The notes under the pieces were generated by a model that was not told the origin of the DNA, did no database searches, and was given only the letters and a program-made list of their open reading frames with translations. Below are positions 37,551 through 46,475 of a stretch of 64,000 nucleotides of DNA, in pieces. Location: positions 3,286,001 through 3,350,000 of the forward strand of contig NZ_CP119572.1 of NCBI RefSeq assembly GCF_029278605.1. Reading direction: 5' to 3'. Both the position numbers and the translations under genes were made by a program. The stretch is from Cupriavidus sp. WKF15 (GTDB lineage: Bacteria; Pseudomonadota; Gammaproteobacteria; Burkholderiales; Burkholderiaceae). The stretch's first letter is position 1. Every line of letters starts with the position of its first letter.

Positions 37551-38279
37551 TTACCAGCTGCCCGGCTTGACGGGCTTGGGCGCCGGCTTCTTCTCCTTGC
37601 TCGGCGCGGCAGCGGGCGCCGATGCGGGCGCGAGCTGCTGCGCGACCTGCGCGTCCTTGTCCGCCATCAGCGCGCGGGCCCGGGGCAGCAGCATCTCGAT
37701 GGTGCCGGTGTTCGGGTCTTCCGGCATGGCGTACAGCTCGACCGTCAGCGGCTTCTGCATCCAGCCCGCGTGGATGGTCTTGACCGTGTTGCCGGCCTTG
37801 TCGCGCATATCCTCCTGCTCTTGGCGGAACGGCTTGCCATAGAGCGCGTTCACACTGTCGAGCGCAGCCTGCTGCGAATTGGCGCCGGCGGTCGGCACGA
37901 TCACGCCGACAAGTGCATTGCCATCGACGAACGCCACGACATGCACGCCGTCCATGAAGGCCGGACGCTTGTCGCGCGGAATGCCAACCTGGCGCATGAG
38001 GCCGTCGCCCTTCACCTCGACGCAGAAGGCGGTCACGTCGCGGCCATCGGGCGTGCGCTTGTCGGCACAGTCAGGCAGCGCGGGCAGCGGATTGCCGATT
38101 TCCAGCAGCTTCAGCAGCGGCGACAGCGCGCTGTCTTCGGCAGGCGCAGTCTTCTGAGCCACCTTCGGCGCAGCGGCGGCAGGGGCGGAGGCGGCGGCGG
38201 GAGCCGCCGGGGCGGCAGAGGCGCTCGTGGCGGCGCCGATCAGGCCGGCAGCAGCCAGCGCGGCAACGGGAAATTTCAA
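37551..38279 (-). CDS. Exported protein of unknown function
   Basis: A 242-residue protein with a signal peptide (residues 1-22, MKFPVAALAAAGLIGAATSASA), an Ala/Pro-rich linker (to about residue 45), a globular part with two Cys (LPALPDCADKR, AFCVEVKGDG) that could form a disulfide, and an Ala/Pro/Lys tail (PSKEKKPAPKPVKPG). I do not recognise the family. It is convergent with the DapB-like gene; a GCCGGC hairpin without T run lies between them (37521-37537). Confidence 0.7.
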   Translation of the reverse strand: MKFPVAALAAAGLIGAATSASAAPAAPAAASAPAAAAPKVAQKTAPAEDSALSPLLKLLEIGNPLPALPDCADKRTPDGRDVTAFCVEVKGDGLMRQVGIPRDKRPAFMDGVHVVAFVDGNALVGVIVPTAGANSQQAALDSVNALYGKPFRQEQEDMRDKAGNTVKTIHAGWMQKPLTVELYAMPEDPNTGTIEMLLPRARALMADKDAQVAQQLAPASAPAAAPSKEKKPAPKPVKPGSW

Positions 38280-38545
38280 AATCCAGACTCCTCAAAAAAA
38301 GCCCCTGTTGGAGCCTGCGGCGAGCGAGATGTTCCGGGCAACTGCATCACGCATTGCCGGCATGGCGCATTGCACACCTCACCTGCCCCAAAGTGCGCTT
38401 GTCCGGGCATTCGCAGCAACGCGTTGGCAAGCGCTGCGCGGCACAGCGCGGCGGGCGCAGCCGGGGCCGGTCTTGCTGCCGGCGCGCCGCAATCTTAGAG
38501 GAAAGCCGCACGCGACACCATGTCCGACGCAAATGGCCCCGGGGG

Positions 38546-40042
38546 TCAGCCTGCGGGTGCCTTGCGTACCAGCGCCAGCGCCTCGCGCCGGAAGGCATGG
38601 CCCACGTGGTGATAGAACGGGTGCGGCGAAAACTGCCGCGAAATGAACGATGCCAGCAGCGAAGCCGCCAGCAGGAAAAGCGTCAGGTCCTGCGTGCGCG
38701 TCATTTCCATGACGATCACGCTGGCCGTAATCGGTGCCTGCGTGGCGCCGGCCAGGAACGCGGCCATGGCCACCAGCGCCAGCAAGCGCGGCTCGAGCAT
38801 GCCGGGGATGAAATGCGCCACGTTCTCGCCGATGCCGGCGCCGATGGCCAGCGCCGGCGTGAAGATGCCGCCGGGAATGCCCGCGAAATACGACACCACC
38901 GTGGCCGCGAACTTGGCCAGGCCAAACCAAAGCGTGGCGTGCGACTCGCCATTGATCAGGGCCGAAGCCTGCTCATAGCCCGTGCCGAACGTCGCTCCGC
39001 CCGTCGCCCAGCCCAGTGCGGCCACGACCAGCCCGCAGCCGAAGGCCACCTGCACCGGATGCGCGGGCGGCCAGTGGCGCCAGCGCGCCGGCAGCAATCC
39101 CGGCACGCCGCCGGTCAGCGCCTTGGCAAACAGCCCGCCGAGCACACCGCACACCACCGCGCACAGGATCACCGGTCCCCAGGCGTCATGCAGCACCAGC
39201 ATGGGCACCTTGACGACGAAGTACGGGTTGTTGCCGAGCAATGCCAGCGACAGGAAGCCTGCCGTCAGCACGCCCGACAGCACCAGCCGGTCCCAGCGCA
39301 CGGCGGTGCCGCGGCCTAGCTCCTCGATGGCGAACACCACGCCGGCCAGCGGCGTATTGAACGCCGCCGCCAGGCCGCCCGCGGCGCCAGCCGCGATCAG
39401 CGCGTTCGGGTGGAAGCCGATGCGAAAGCGCAGCCTTTCATGGCACCAGTGGCCCCACGCCAGCATGGCCGCGGCGCCAACCTGCACCGACGGCCCCTCG
39501 CGGCCGACCGAAGCGCCCGCGAGCAGGCCGGCGGCGGTCAGCACCACCTTCCACATCGACTGGCGGAATGAAACCAGCAAGGTCTGCGCGGGCCCCGACG
39601 GCGGCAACGTGACGGCGGCGATCACCTGCGGAATGCCGCTGCCGCGCGCCTGCGGCGCCAGCCTGATGGTCAGCCAGCGCAGTGCCGCCAGCCCGAACGG
39701 CAGCATCACAAACGCGATCCACGGCGAGGCCTGTGTCACCTGGTGGTTCCAGCGCAGGGCCAGTTCGGCGATCCATGCGAACACCATGGAGAACAGCGCG
39801 ACGCAGCCGGCGCCACACATGAAGACGGCATAGCGCAGCGTGGTGCGCGAGATGCGCCCGGCCTGGCGCGACTTGCGCCACGCGGCAAGGCGCGCGCGGC
39901 GGCTGATCGTGTCAGCCAGGCGAGCATTGGCCGGGTCGGCGGGGCCTTCTGGACGGTTGTGCGATGTGTCGGCGCTGACGGATTCGTTGCCGTCGTCGGC
40001 GCTGGAGGGGCCTGGTGGCTCGGAGGGGGCACGATTGGTCAT
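38546..40042 (-). CDS. ClC family chloride channel/transporter
   Basis: A 498-residue membrane protein of the ClC family. The three ion-pathway signatures are present: RGSGIPQV (GSGIP), GREGPSVQVGA with the gating Glu, and the GIPGGIFTP loop (GxFxP form GIFTP), giving about 10-12 hydrophobic helices. A Glu at the external gate is kept, so either an H+/Cl- exchanger or a channel is possible. The N-terminal 50 residues are polar and variable; the ATG at 40042 is chosen over 40090. There is no C-terminal CBS pair. Confidence 0.92.
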   Translation of the reverse strand: MTNRAPSEPPGPSSADDGNESVSADTSHNRPEGPADPANARLADTISRRARLAAWRKSRQAGRISRTTLRYAVFMCGAGCVALFSMVFAWIAELALRWNHQVTQASPWIAFVMLPFGLAALRWLTIRLAPQARGSGIPQVIAAVTLPPSGPAQTLLVSFRQSMWKVVLTAAGLLAGASVGREGPSVQVGAAAMLAWGHWCHERLRFRIGFHPNALIAAGAAGGLAAAFNTPLAGVVFAIEELGRGTAVRWDRLVLSGVLTAGFLSLALLGNNPYFVVKVPMLVLHDAWGPVILCAVVCGVLGGLFAKALTGGVPGLLPARWRHWPPAHPVQVAFGCGLVVAALGWATGGATFGTGYEQASALINGESHATLWFGLAKFAATVVSYFAGIPGGIFTPALAIGAGIGENVAHFIPGMLEPRLLALVAMAAFLAGATQAPITASVIVMEMTRTQDLTLFLLAASLLASFISRQFSPHPFYHHVGHAFRREALALVRKAPAG

Positions 40043-40160
40043 GACAAGCGGGACATGGCGGCATCTCGCGCCCCGGCCGTCGGGGCGCATTTGCCTGGAT
40101 GTCCCGCACTATACGCCCGTCAGCGCGGGCCGCACCGGCGGTCCGCCGCGCGTTCCTTCG

Positions 40161-41156
40161 TCAATCCAGCGTGATGTTGTTGGCGCGGATCACCTTGCCC
40201 CAGTGTTCGCGGTCCGCTTCGACATAGCGGTCGATCTCCGCCTGCGTGCGCGGCGGCTGCACCACCAGGCCGAGGTCGCTGAAGGCGGCGCGGAACTTCG
40301 CGTCCTTCAGCACGTTGTCGGCCGCGGCGCGCAGCTTTGCCACCGCCTCGGGCGGAGTCTGCGCCGGCACGGCCAGGCCGAACCACGTGGCGGCCTGGAA
40401 GTTGGGGTAGCCGCCTTCGGCGACGGTCGGCACATTGGGCAGGACGTCCAGCCGCTGGCGGCCCGTGACGGCCAGCGCCTTGAGCTTGCCGGCCTTGATG
40501 TGCGGCAGCGAGGTGCTGACCACGTCCACCATCAGCTGCGTGTCATTGGCGAGCAGCGCCGACAGCGCCGGCGCGCTGCCGTTGTAGGGCACGTGCGTGA
40601 CCTCGATGCCCAGCTCGGTCTTCAGCATCTCGGTGGCAAGCTGCAGCGCGTTGCCGAGGCCAACCGACGAATAGTTGAGCTTGCCGCCACTGGCCTTGGC
40701 ATAGGTGGCGAACTCGCGGATGTTGCTGGCCGGCACCTTCGAATTGGTCACCACCACCAGCGGCACTTCGGTGCCGATGCTGAATATCTTGAAGTCGCGC
40801 GGCGGATCGTAGCTGATCTTCTTGTACAGCAAGGGATTGAGCACCATGCTGCCGTTGGTGGCCAGCACCATGGTGTAGCCGTCGGCCGGCGCGCGCGCCA
40901 CGCTGCTGGTGCCAACCATGGTGGCCGCCCCCGGGCGGTTTTCCACCACCACGGTCTGGCCAAGCTGGCGCGACATGCCGTCGGCAATCGCGCGGCCGAA
41001 CTGGTCGGTCGAGCCGCCCGGGGTATACGGCACCACGAGCTTGATCGGATGATCCGGATAAGCGGCCAGCGCGGGCGCGGTGCCGCCTGCCAGTACGCAG
41101 ACGGCGGCGGCCGCTGCGGCGATCCAGGCCCGGCGGCCAGATTTCCTGCCTTGCAT
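40161..41156 (-). CDS. Bug/TctC family periplasmic solute-binding protein
   Basis: A 331-residue extracytoplasmic solute receptor of the Bug family, abundant in Bordetella and Cupriavidus and usually binding carboxylates. It has an N-terminal signal peptide to about residue 31, then PDHPIKLVVPYTPGGSTDQFGRAIADGM, VVVENRPGAATMVGTSSVARAPADGYTM and PPEAVAKLRAAADNVLKD, all family hallmarks. No TctA/TctB membrane genes are nearby, as is common for these orphan receptors. It lies 76 bp downstream of the acyl-CoA synthetase gene on the same strand, so its ligand may be the acid that enzyme activates. Confidence 0.9.
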   Translation of the reverse strand: MQGRKSGRRAWIAAAAAAVCVLAGGTAPALAAYPDHPIKLVVPYTPGGSTDQFGRAIADGMSRQLGQTVVVENRPGAATMVGTSSVARAPADGYTMVLATNGSMVLNPLLYKKISYDPPRDFKIFSIGTEVPLVVVTNSKVPASNIREFATYAKASGGKLNYSSVGLGNALQLATEMLKTELGIEVTHVPYNGSAPALSALLANDTQLMVDVVSTSLPHIKAGKLKALAVTGRQRLDVLPNVPTVAEGGYPNFQAATWFGLAVPAQTPPEAVAKLRAAADNVLKDAKFRAAFSDLGLVVQPPRTQAEIDRYVEADREHWGKVIRANNITLD

Positions 41157-41232
41157 AGTGTCTCCTGTCTGGCGGCGCCTTCGTGGGCGCCTTTTTTCTG
41201 CTCTGGATGGATGCGGCCCTGCCGCGCCGCGC

Positions 41233-42732
41233 TCAGACGCGCCGCTGGCGCCCTTCCCAATAGCGGTCGCGCAGCCGGCGCTTGGCCAGCTTGCCGGTTT
41301 CGTCGCGCGGCAACTGCGGCTCGATCACGATGCTGCGCGGCACCTTGAAGCCCGAGAGGCGCGCGCGCAGCCAGTCGATCACCTCCGCCTCATGGATCGT
41401 CACGTCCGGCATCGGCTGCACCATGGCCAGCAGCCGCTCGCCGTATTCGTCGTCGGGAACGCCGAACACCACGCAATCGGCCACGCCCGGGTAATGCACC
41501 AGCTCGTGCTCGATCTCGGCCGGATAGATGTTCACGCCGCCCGAGATCACCATGTCCGAGGCGCGGTCGCAGATGAACAGGTAGCCGTCGGCATCGACGT
41601 AGCCCATGTCGCCGAGCGTCACCAGGCCATCGCAGTCGATGGCGCGGCGCGCGGCTTCATTGTTGCGGTAAGTGAAGTCAGGGTAGGCGGGCTGGCGCAC
41701 ATACACCATGCCGACCTCGCCCGGCGCGCACGGCTTGCCGTCCTCGTCGAGGATGCGCAGCTGCGCATCATCTACCGGCTTGCCGGCCGTGCCCGGGCGG
41801 GCGGCGGCGTCAGCGGGCGTGGCCACCGTGATCATGCCGGCCTCGCTCGACGCATAGGTTTCGTGGATCACCGGCCCCAGCCATTCGAGCATCGCGCGCT
41901 TGACCTCCGGCGCGCACGGCGAGCCGGTCGAGGCGACGAAGCGGATCGACGACAGGTCGTAGCGCGCGCGCACCTCGGGCGCCAGCTTGAGCAGGCGCAC
42001 GTACATGATCGGCACGAGATAAAGCACGTCGATGCGGTGCTTTTCCACGAGCGCCAGCACCTGCTCGGCATCGAAGCGCGGCGTGAGCACGAGACGCTCG
42101 GCCATCTGCAGCGCGTTCTGGATGAACGACCCGGGCGCGCTGTGGTACAGCGGCGCCGACATCAACGCGCGGCAGCCGGGGACGATGCCATACACCTGCC
42201 GCACCAGCGAGCGCGCACGCGCGAGCTGGTCTTCCAGCTGGTCCAGCGGCACCGGCTCGCGCAGCACGCCCTTGGGACGGCCGGTGGTACCGGAGGTGTA
42301 GGCCATATGGCCGCGCGGGGACGCGCGCGGGCCGTCGTACGGGCCCTGCTGTGCAAGCCAGGCTTCATAGTCAGTGCCATCCGGCGCCTGCGCGCCGTCG
42401 GCCACCACCAGCACGGTCATGCCGGCCGGTACGGCGTCGCGCACCGCGGCCAGCAGGCCGGCGTGCACGATCAGCGCGCGGGCACCGCTGTCGGCCAGCA
42501 GGAAGCGCACTTCCTCGGTGGTGAAGTGCCAGTTGATCGGGCAGTAATAGGTACCGCCGATGCGGCAGGCGTGGACGACATCGGCATAGACCGGATCGTT
42601 GCGCAGCAGCACCGCCACCACATCGCCCTCCCGCAGGCCGGCGGCGCGCAGGCCGCCGGCAAGGCGGGCGCCGCGGTCGAGCAGTTCGGCGCCGTCGCGG
42701 TGCATGTCTTCGAACCAGAGGTCTGTGGCCAT
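41233..42732 (-). CDS. Acyl-CoA synthetase (AMP-forming)
   Basis: A 499-residue ANL-superfamily ligase that activates a carboxylic acid of unknown identity as its CoA ester. It has the P-loop YTSGTTGRPKGV, the motif YASSEAGMI, the hinge LGDMGYVDADGYLFICDRASDMVISGGVNIYPAEIE and the C-terminal LPRDETGKLAKRRLRDRY with the catalytic Lys. The ATG at 42732 gives the full fold. It is divergent from the LysR gene (126 bp between starts) and upstream of the Bug receptor, suggesting a small LysR-controlled acid uptake and activation unit. Confidence 0.88.
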   Translation of the reverse strand: MATDLWFEDMHRDGAELLDRGARLAGGLRAAGLREGDVVAVLLRNDPVYADVVHACRIGGTYYCPINWHFTTEEVRFLLADSGARALIVHAGLLAAVRDAVPAGMTVLVVADGAQAPDGTDYEAWLAQQGPYDGPRASPRGHMAYTSGTTGRPKGVLREPVPLDQLEDQLARARSLVRQVYGIVPGCRALMSAPLYHSAPGSFIQNALQMAERLVLTPRFDAEQVLALVEKHRIDVLYLVPIMYVRLLKLAPEVRARYDLSSIRFVASTGSPCAPEVKRAMLEWLGPVIHETYASSEAGMITVATPADAAARPGTAGKPVDDAQLRILDEDGKPCAPGEVGMVYVRQPAYPDFTYRNNEAARRAIDCDGLVTLGDMGYVDADGYLFICDRASDMVISGGVNIYPAEIEHELVHYPGVADCVVFGVPDDEYGERLLAMVQPMPDVTIHEAEVIDWLRARLSGFKVPRSIVIEPQLPRDETGKLAKRRLRDRYWEGRQRRV

Positions 42733-42858
42733 CGGTAGTCTCCTGTGCTTGTCCTGTTTCGCAGCGTTCCAATGTAGCCGCGAAGCCTGGCATCGACAAT
42801 TCGCCGCCACGGAATCACAATGTTGCGTCAGACGCGACAATCCTGCTGGCAATCCCCG

Positions 42859-43761
42859 ATGGACCTGAATCTGATCGAAGCCTTTGTGGACATCGTCGAT
42901 GCCGGCAACCTCGCCGAAGCCGGCCGGCGGCGCGGCGTCACGCGTTCGCAGGTAAGCCGCCAGTTGCGTGAGCTGGAACAGCAGGCCGGCGCCCAGCTCC
43001 TGCGCCGGACCACGCGCCGGCTGGAGTTGACCGAGCCGGGCCAGGCGCTTTACCAGCACGGGCTGCGTATCCTGCAGGAGGTGGCGTCGGCGCAGGCCGA
43101 GATCGACAGCCTCGGCAAGACGCTGCGCGGCCACGTGCGCGTGAGCATGCCCACGGGCCTGGGCGACGCGTTCGTCGCGCCGCTGCTGCTGCAGTTCGCG
43201 CAGCGCTATCCGGGCATCACGCTGCGGGTGTTTTTTGCGAACCGCGTGGTCGACCTGATCGCATCGGAAATTGACGTGGCGCTGCGCGTGACCTCATCGC
43301 CGCCGCTGGACCACGTGGCGCGCGAGATCTGTCCGATCGACTGGCAGCTCTGCGCCTCGCCTACGTACCTGGAACGCGTGGCGCCGCCGCGCGTACCGGC
43401 CGACCTCGCGCGCTGCCACTTCCTTTGCCCGCCCTACGGTTCGCGCTTCGTGCTGGCGCTCAATCGCGACGGTCAGCGCGAGGAAGTCGAACTCGCGCCT
43501 CATCTGCAGTCCGAACACTTCCGCTTTCTGCTGCAGGCCGTGCGCGAAGGCCATGGTATCGGCCTGCTGCCGCGCTATATGAGCTGGGAGGAAGTGCGCC
43601 AGGGCCGTCTCGTGCACGTGCTGACCGACTGGAAGGCCGAAGGGCTCGGCAGCAGCCTTTATGTCATCACTACGCCGAGCCGGCACCCGACTATGGCGGC
43701 GCGGGCGCTGATTGCGTTTTTGAAGGAAGAGATTGGGAGGCTGCCGGTGTTCAATGAGTGA
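42859..43761 (+). CDS. LysR family transcriptional regulator
   Basis: A 300-residue LysR regulator with the N-terminal winged helix (MDLNLIEAFVDIVDAGNLAEAGRRRGVTRSQVSRQLRELE partly visible as the HTH at residues 4-45) and the C-terminal effector domain (VSMPTGLGDAFVAPLLLQF, REGHGIGLLPRYMSWEEV). It resembles the group lacking a conserved nearby metabolic signature. It is divergent from the acyl-CoA synthetase gene, the likely target. The frame extends to an ATG at 42820, but 42859 fits the family N-terminus. Confidence 0.9.
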   Translation: MDLNLIEAFVDIVDAGNLAEAGRRRGVTRSQVSRQLRELEQQAGAQLLRRTTRRLELTEPGQALYQHGLRILQEVASAQAEIDSLGKTLRGHVRVSMPTGLGDAFVAPLLLQFAQRYPGITLRVFFANRVVDLIASEIDVALRVTSSPPLDHVAREICPIDWQLCASPTYLERVAPPRVPADLARCHFLCPPYGSRFVLALNRDGQREEVELAPHLQSEHFRFLLQAVREGHGIGLLPRYMSWEEVRQGRLVHVLTDWKAEGLGSSLYVITTPSRHPTMAARALIAFLKEEIGRLPVFNE

Positions 43762-43772
43762 GGTGAGGGGTT

Positions 43773-43823
43773 GTGCTTGGCAGGCGCCGTTGGTTCGCCG
43801 GCGGGGGCTTTGTGGTTATGACT
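43773..43823. repeat. Second copy of the dispersed CTTGGCA repeat
   Basis: GTGCTTGGCAGGCGCCGTTGG leads to TTCGCCGGCG and then GGGGCTTTGTGGTTATGA. It matches the segment at 23775-23838 except for a missing 9-bp block (TAGCCGGCG) and a few substitutions. It starts 11 bp after the LysR stop and abuts the inverted-repeat element that follows. Confidence 0.75.
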
Positions 43824-43844
43824 GGCTCGTCATACTTGGCAAGC

Positions 43845-44502
43845 GCCGCTGTTTCGCCGGCGTAGCCGGCGACCTACTTCTTGTCCGAGCGACAAGAAGT
43901 AGGCAAGAAGCGCGTCGCCTGGCGGCTGGCCATCAACGATACGCTTCTTGTGTTCAAGGGGCTTGGTCTCGCGAAACGTGGTTGCCCGTTCGAGCCTGCT
44001 ACGCATAGTGATTCAGAACCTGTGCCTCCGATAACCGGCTTGTGAACGATCCCCATGTAGGGCTCGGGTACAGCGTTCCAATAGCGCCAGTGGTCGGACG
44101 CCTTCGGCTGCGCTGCGCGCACGTCCTAGTCGGTGTGCGCGGGGCATCATCGTCGCCAGTGCCAACGGTTCGGTTTCTGCTTCGCTGCGGCGCGGTTTGC
44201 CTGCGGCCTGGGTGCTCAGACTAGGGCTCTGCGCGAAGCGCAGCCGAAGGCGATTACACGATGTCGGTAGCAGCAGGGACCACGGACAGTTTCGGGGCTC
44301 GTTCAATCATTGCTTGAAAGCCTACCGGCGGCCGTGCACCACGCGGCAGGCAGCCGGGCACACTCTGAAGCCCATACCCGTACAACACCCGCAGCACACT
44401 ACGATCAATATTCGCCCGCTAGGGCAAGTCAACGCGCTTTTTGGTTACTTTTTGTCGCTCGGACAAAAAGTGACTCGCCGGCTACGCAGGCGAAACAGCA
44501 GC
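43845..44502. repeat. 658-bp non-coding element bounded by 71-bp inverted repeats with hairpins
   Basis: The left arm (43845-43915) and the reverse complement of the right arm (44432-44502) align without gaps at 61 of 71 positions. Each arm contains a 13-bp hairpin with the same GCTCG/CGAGC loop (43873-43903 and 44444-44474). Three stem pairs differ between copies as compensated changes (C-G to G-C, C-G to T-A twice). Two further nested inverted repeats share the same centre near 44175: 16 bp perfect (44099-44114 with 44237-44252) and 7 bp (44125-44131 with 44219-44225). I see no credible protein gene inside. It could be two facing copies of a repeat unit, a mobile non-autonomous element, or a structured RNA. 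Confidence 0.8.
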
Positions 44503-44535
44503 ACCCGCCACTCCCCCTCCCCGTGCAAACTTTCA

Positions 44536-44568
44536 ATTTGCAAGCTATGATCCCTAAAACTTGCAAAT
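44536..44568 (+). promoter_or_regulatory. Palindromic operator candidate upstream of the HxlR gene
   Basis: ATTTGCAAG (44536-44544) and its exact reverse complement CTTGCAAAT (44560-44568) are spaced by 15 bp, so the half-site centres are 24 bp apart, just over two helical turns. A partial third copy TGCAAAC lies at 44524. The site ends 35 bp before the regulator ATG in an AT-rich stretch, which suits autoregulation by the HxlR protein. Confidence 0.6.
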
Positions 44569-44602
44569 CAAAAGTAAAAACCCGCCGCAGTCACGGAGAC
44601 CT

Positions 44603-45109
44603 ATGCCCCCCACAGATTTCACCACCATGCCCTGCCCGGTGGCCCGCTCGATGGCGGTGCTCGGAGAGCGCTGGGCCATCCTGGTGCTGCGCGAAGCGTT
44701 CTACGGCAGCACGCGCTTCGATGAGTTCGAGAAAAACCTGGGCATCGCGCCCAACATCCTGAGCGCGCGGCTGAAGACGCTGGTCACGCATGGACTGCTG
44801 GCCCGCGTCACGCCTGAAGGCGGCGGGCGCCACGTCTACCAGCTTACGGAAAAGGGGCGGGACTTCTTCCCGGCCTATGTCGCGCTCAAGGCCTGGGCCG
44901 ATCGCTGGATGACCGATGACAAGGGTCCGTTGACGGTGCTGCAGGACAAGCGCAGCGGCACCGAAATCTCGCCGCCCTCGCTCACGCGCGCCGACGGCAG
45001 CGCCATCACGCTGGACGACCTCAGTGTCATGCCCGGCCCTGGCGCCGGCCACTTGCTGCGGCGCCGCTTCGGCGAAGCCGCCGCCGAGCCGGAGGACAAC
45101 CATGCCTGA
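44603..45109 (+). CDS. HxlR family winged-helix regulator
   Basis: A 168-residue DNA-binding protein with the HxlR signature: CPVARSMAVLGERWAILVLREAFYGSTRFDEFEKNLGIAPNILSARLKTLVTHGLL partly shown as the Cys and GERWAILVLREAF core, then TPEGGGRHVYQLTEKG. The C-terminal 60 residues are an extension beyond the usual 110-120-residue form. Cys11 lies in the position used for thiol sensing in some relatives. The stop overlaps the MATE start by 8 nt, so the regulator and the pump are cotranscribed, which suggests it controls that pump. Confidence 0.9.
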   Translation: MPPTDFTTMPCPVARSMAVLGERWAILVLREAFYGSTRFDEFEKNLGIAPNILSARLKTLVTHGLLARVTPEGGGRHVYQLTEKGRDFFPAYVALKAWADRWMTDDKGPLTVLQDKRSGTEISPPSLTRADGSAITLDDLSVMPGPGAGHLLRRRFGEAAAEPEDNHA

Positions 45110-46475
45110 AACGCCAGCCATGACCGTATCCAGTACCGTCGCCAAATCCGGCAGCGCCGACCCCGTACCGGCAACCGAGCTGGCGCGGCGCATCGGCAGC
45201 CTGGCCGGCCCCACTGCCGTGATTGCGCTGCTGCAGGCCGGCGCGCAACTGGTGGAGACCTGGCTCGCCGCACGCCAGGGCACCTCGGCCCTGGCCGGCT
45301 GGGCCGTGGTGCTGCCGTTCGCGCTGCTGCTGCAGCAGATGTCCACAGGCGCCATGGGCGGCGGCGTGGTGTCCGCCATCGCCCGCGCGCTGGGCGCCAA
45401 CAAGCGCGAAGAAGCCTCGTCGCTGGTGCTGCACGCGCTCATCATCGCAGTCACGGCCGGACTGGCGTTCGCCGTCGTGCTGGCGGGCTTCCCGCGCGGC
45501 GTGCTGGGCGCGGTGGCCGGGGTCACGGCAGCGGAGGCAGCGGCCACCTATGCCATCTGGCTGTTTGGCGCGGGCGCGGTGCCGGCCTGGCTCGCCAATA
45601 CGCTCGCTTCGGTGCTGCGCGGCGGCGGACGCCACGCGCTGGCCGCGCGCGTGCTGGCGCTGATGTGGCTGGCGTTCCCGCTGCTGTCGTGGCTGCTGGC
45701 CGAGCCGCTGGGCATGGGCCTGGCCGGCATTGGCGCGGCGCTGGCCGCGGTGTCGTGGGCCGCGGCGCTGGCGATGGCCGTGGTGGTGGCGCGCGGCGGC
45801 GCGGGCTTCGTGCCGGTGCTGCGCATGCGCCCGTCGCGGGCACTGTTCGCGCGCATCCTGTCGGTCGGGCTGGTGGCGTGCGCGCTGGCCTCGGTGGCCA
45901 ACCTGACCACCATCCTCGTCACCGCGCAGCTGCGGCATCACGGCACGGCGGCCGTGGCTGCCTACGGCATCTCGGCACGGCTGGAATTCCTGATGATCCC
46001 GCTGGCGTTCGGCGTCGGCTCGGCGCTGACCGCGCTGGTCGGCCGCGCGGTCGGCGCGGGCGACTGGCATACCGCACGCCGCACGGCGTGGGTCGGCGCG
46101 CTGCTGGCGCTGCTCATCGCCGGGCTGGCCGGTGCGCTGGTCGGCATGATGCCGCACCGGTTCGCCGCGCTGTTCACGCGGGACCAGCAGGTAGCGGCCA
46201 TTGCCGCGCGCGCGCTGTCCTGGGTCGGGCCGGCCTTCGGCGGCTTCGGGCTTGGCATGGCGCTGTACTTTGCGTCGATGGGCGCGGGCCGCATGCGCTG
46301 GCCGATGGCGGCCGGCCTGTGCCGGATCGGCCTGGCTGCCGGCGGCGGCTGGCTGCTGGCCAATGTCGCCGGCATGGGGCTGGACGGGCATTTCCTGGGC
46401 GTGGCGATGGGCATTACCGCCTACGGCCTGGTGACGGCGCTGGGCGTGCGCGAAGGGGAATGGTCAGCGCGCTAG
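45102..46475 (+). CDS. MATE family multidrug efflux protein
   Basis: A 457-residue 12-helix Na+- or H+-driven antiporter of the MATE family. The first half has RIGSLAGPTAVIALLQAGAQLVETWLAARQG and the second LEFLMIPLAFGVGSALTALVGRAVGAGDW, the repeated MATE pattern. Substrate is unknown. It overlaps the HxlR gene at its start, and its stop overlaps the outer-membrane factor gene on the other strand by 12 bp (tail to tail), without room for a terminator. Confidence 0.9.
   Translation: MPETPAMTVSSTVAKSGSADPVPATELARRIGSLAGPTAVIALLQAGAQLVETWLAARQGTSALAGWAVVLPFALLLQQMSTGAMGGGVVSAIARALGANKREEASSLVLHALIIAVTAGLAFAVVLAGFPRGVLGAVAGVTAAEAAATYAIWLFGAGAVPAWLANTLASVLRGGGRHALAARVLALMWLAFPLLSWLLAEPLGMGLAGIGAALAAVSWAAALAMAVVVARGGAGFVPVLRMRPSRALFARILSVGLVACALASVANLTTILVTAQLRHHGTAAVAAYGISARLEFLMIPLAFGVGSALTALVGRAVGAGDWHTARRTAWVGALLALLIAGLAGALVGMMPHRFAALFTRDQQVAAIAARALSWVGPAFGGFGLGMALYFASMGAGRMRWPMAAGLCRIGLAAGGGWLLANVAGMGLDGHFLGVAMGITAYGLVTALGVREGEWSAR

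Noticed and set aside
41174..41197. Hairpin GGCGCC-TTCGTG-GGCGCC followed by six T
   Set aside because: It looks like an intrinsic terminator, but the T run is on the plus strand while both flanking genes run on the minus strand, so it has no obvious transcript to end. An antisense role cannot be excluded.
43916..44431. Short frames inside the inverted-repeat element (for example 43733-44008 and 44197-44550)
   Set aside because: They cross the repeat arms and hairpins, have no ribosome site and no family-like sequence, and are best explained as chance frames in a structured non-coding repeat.
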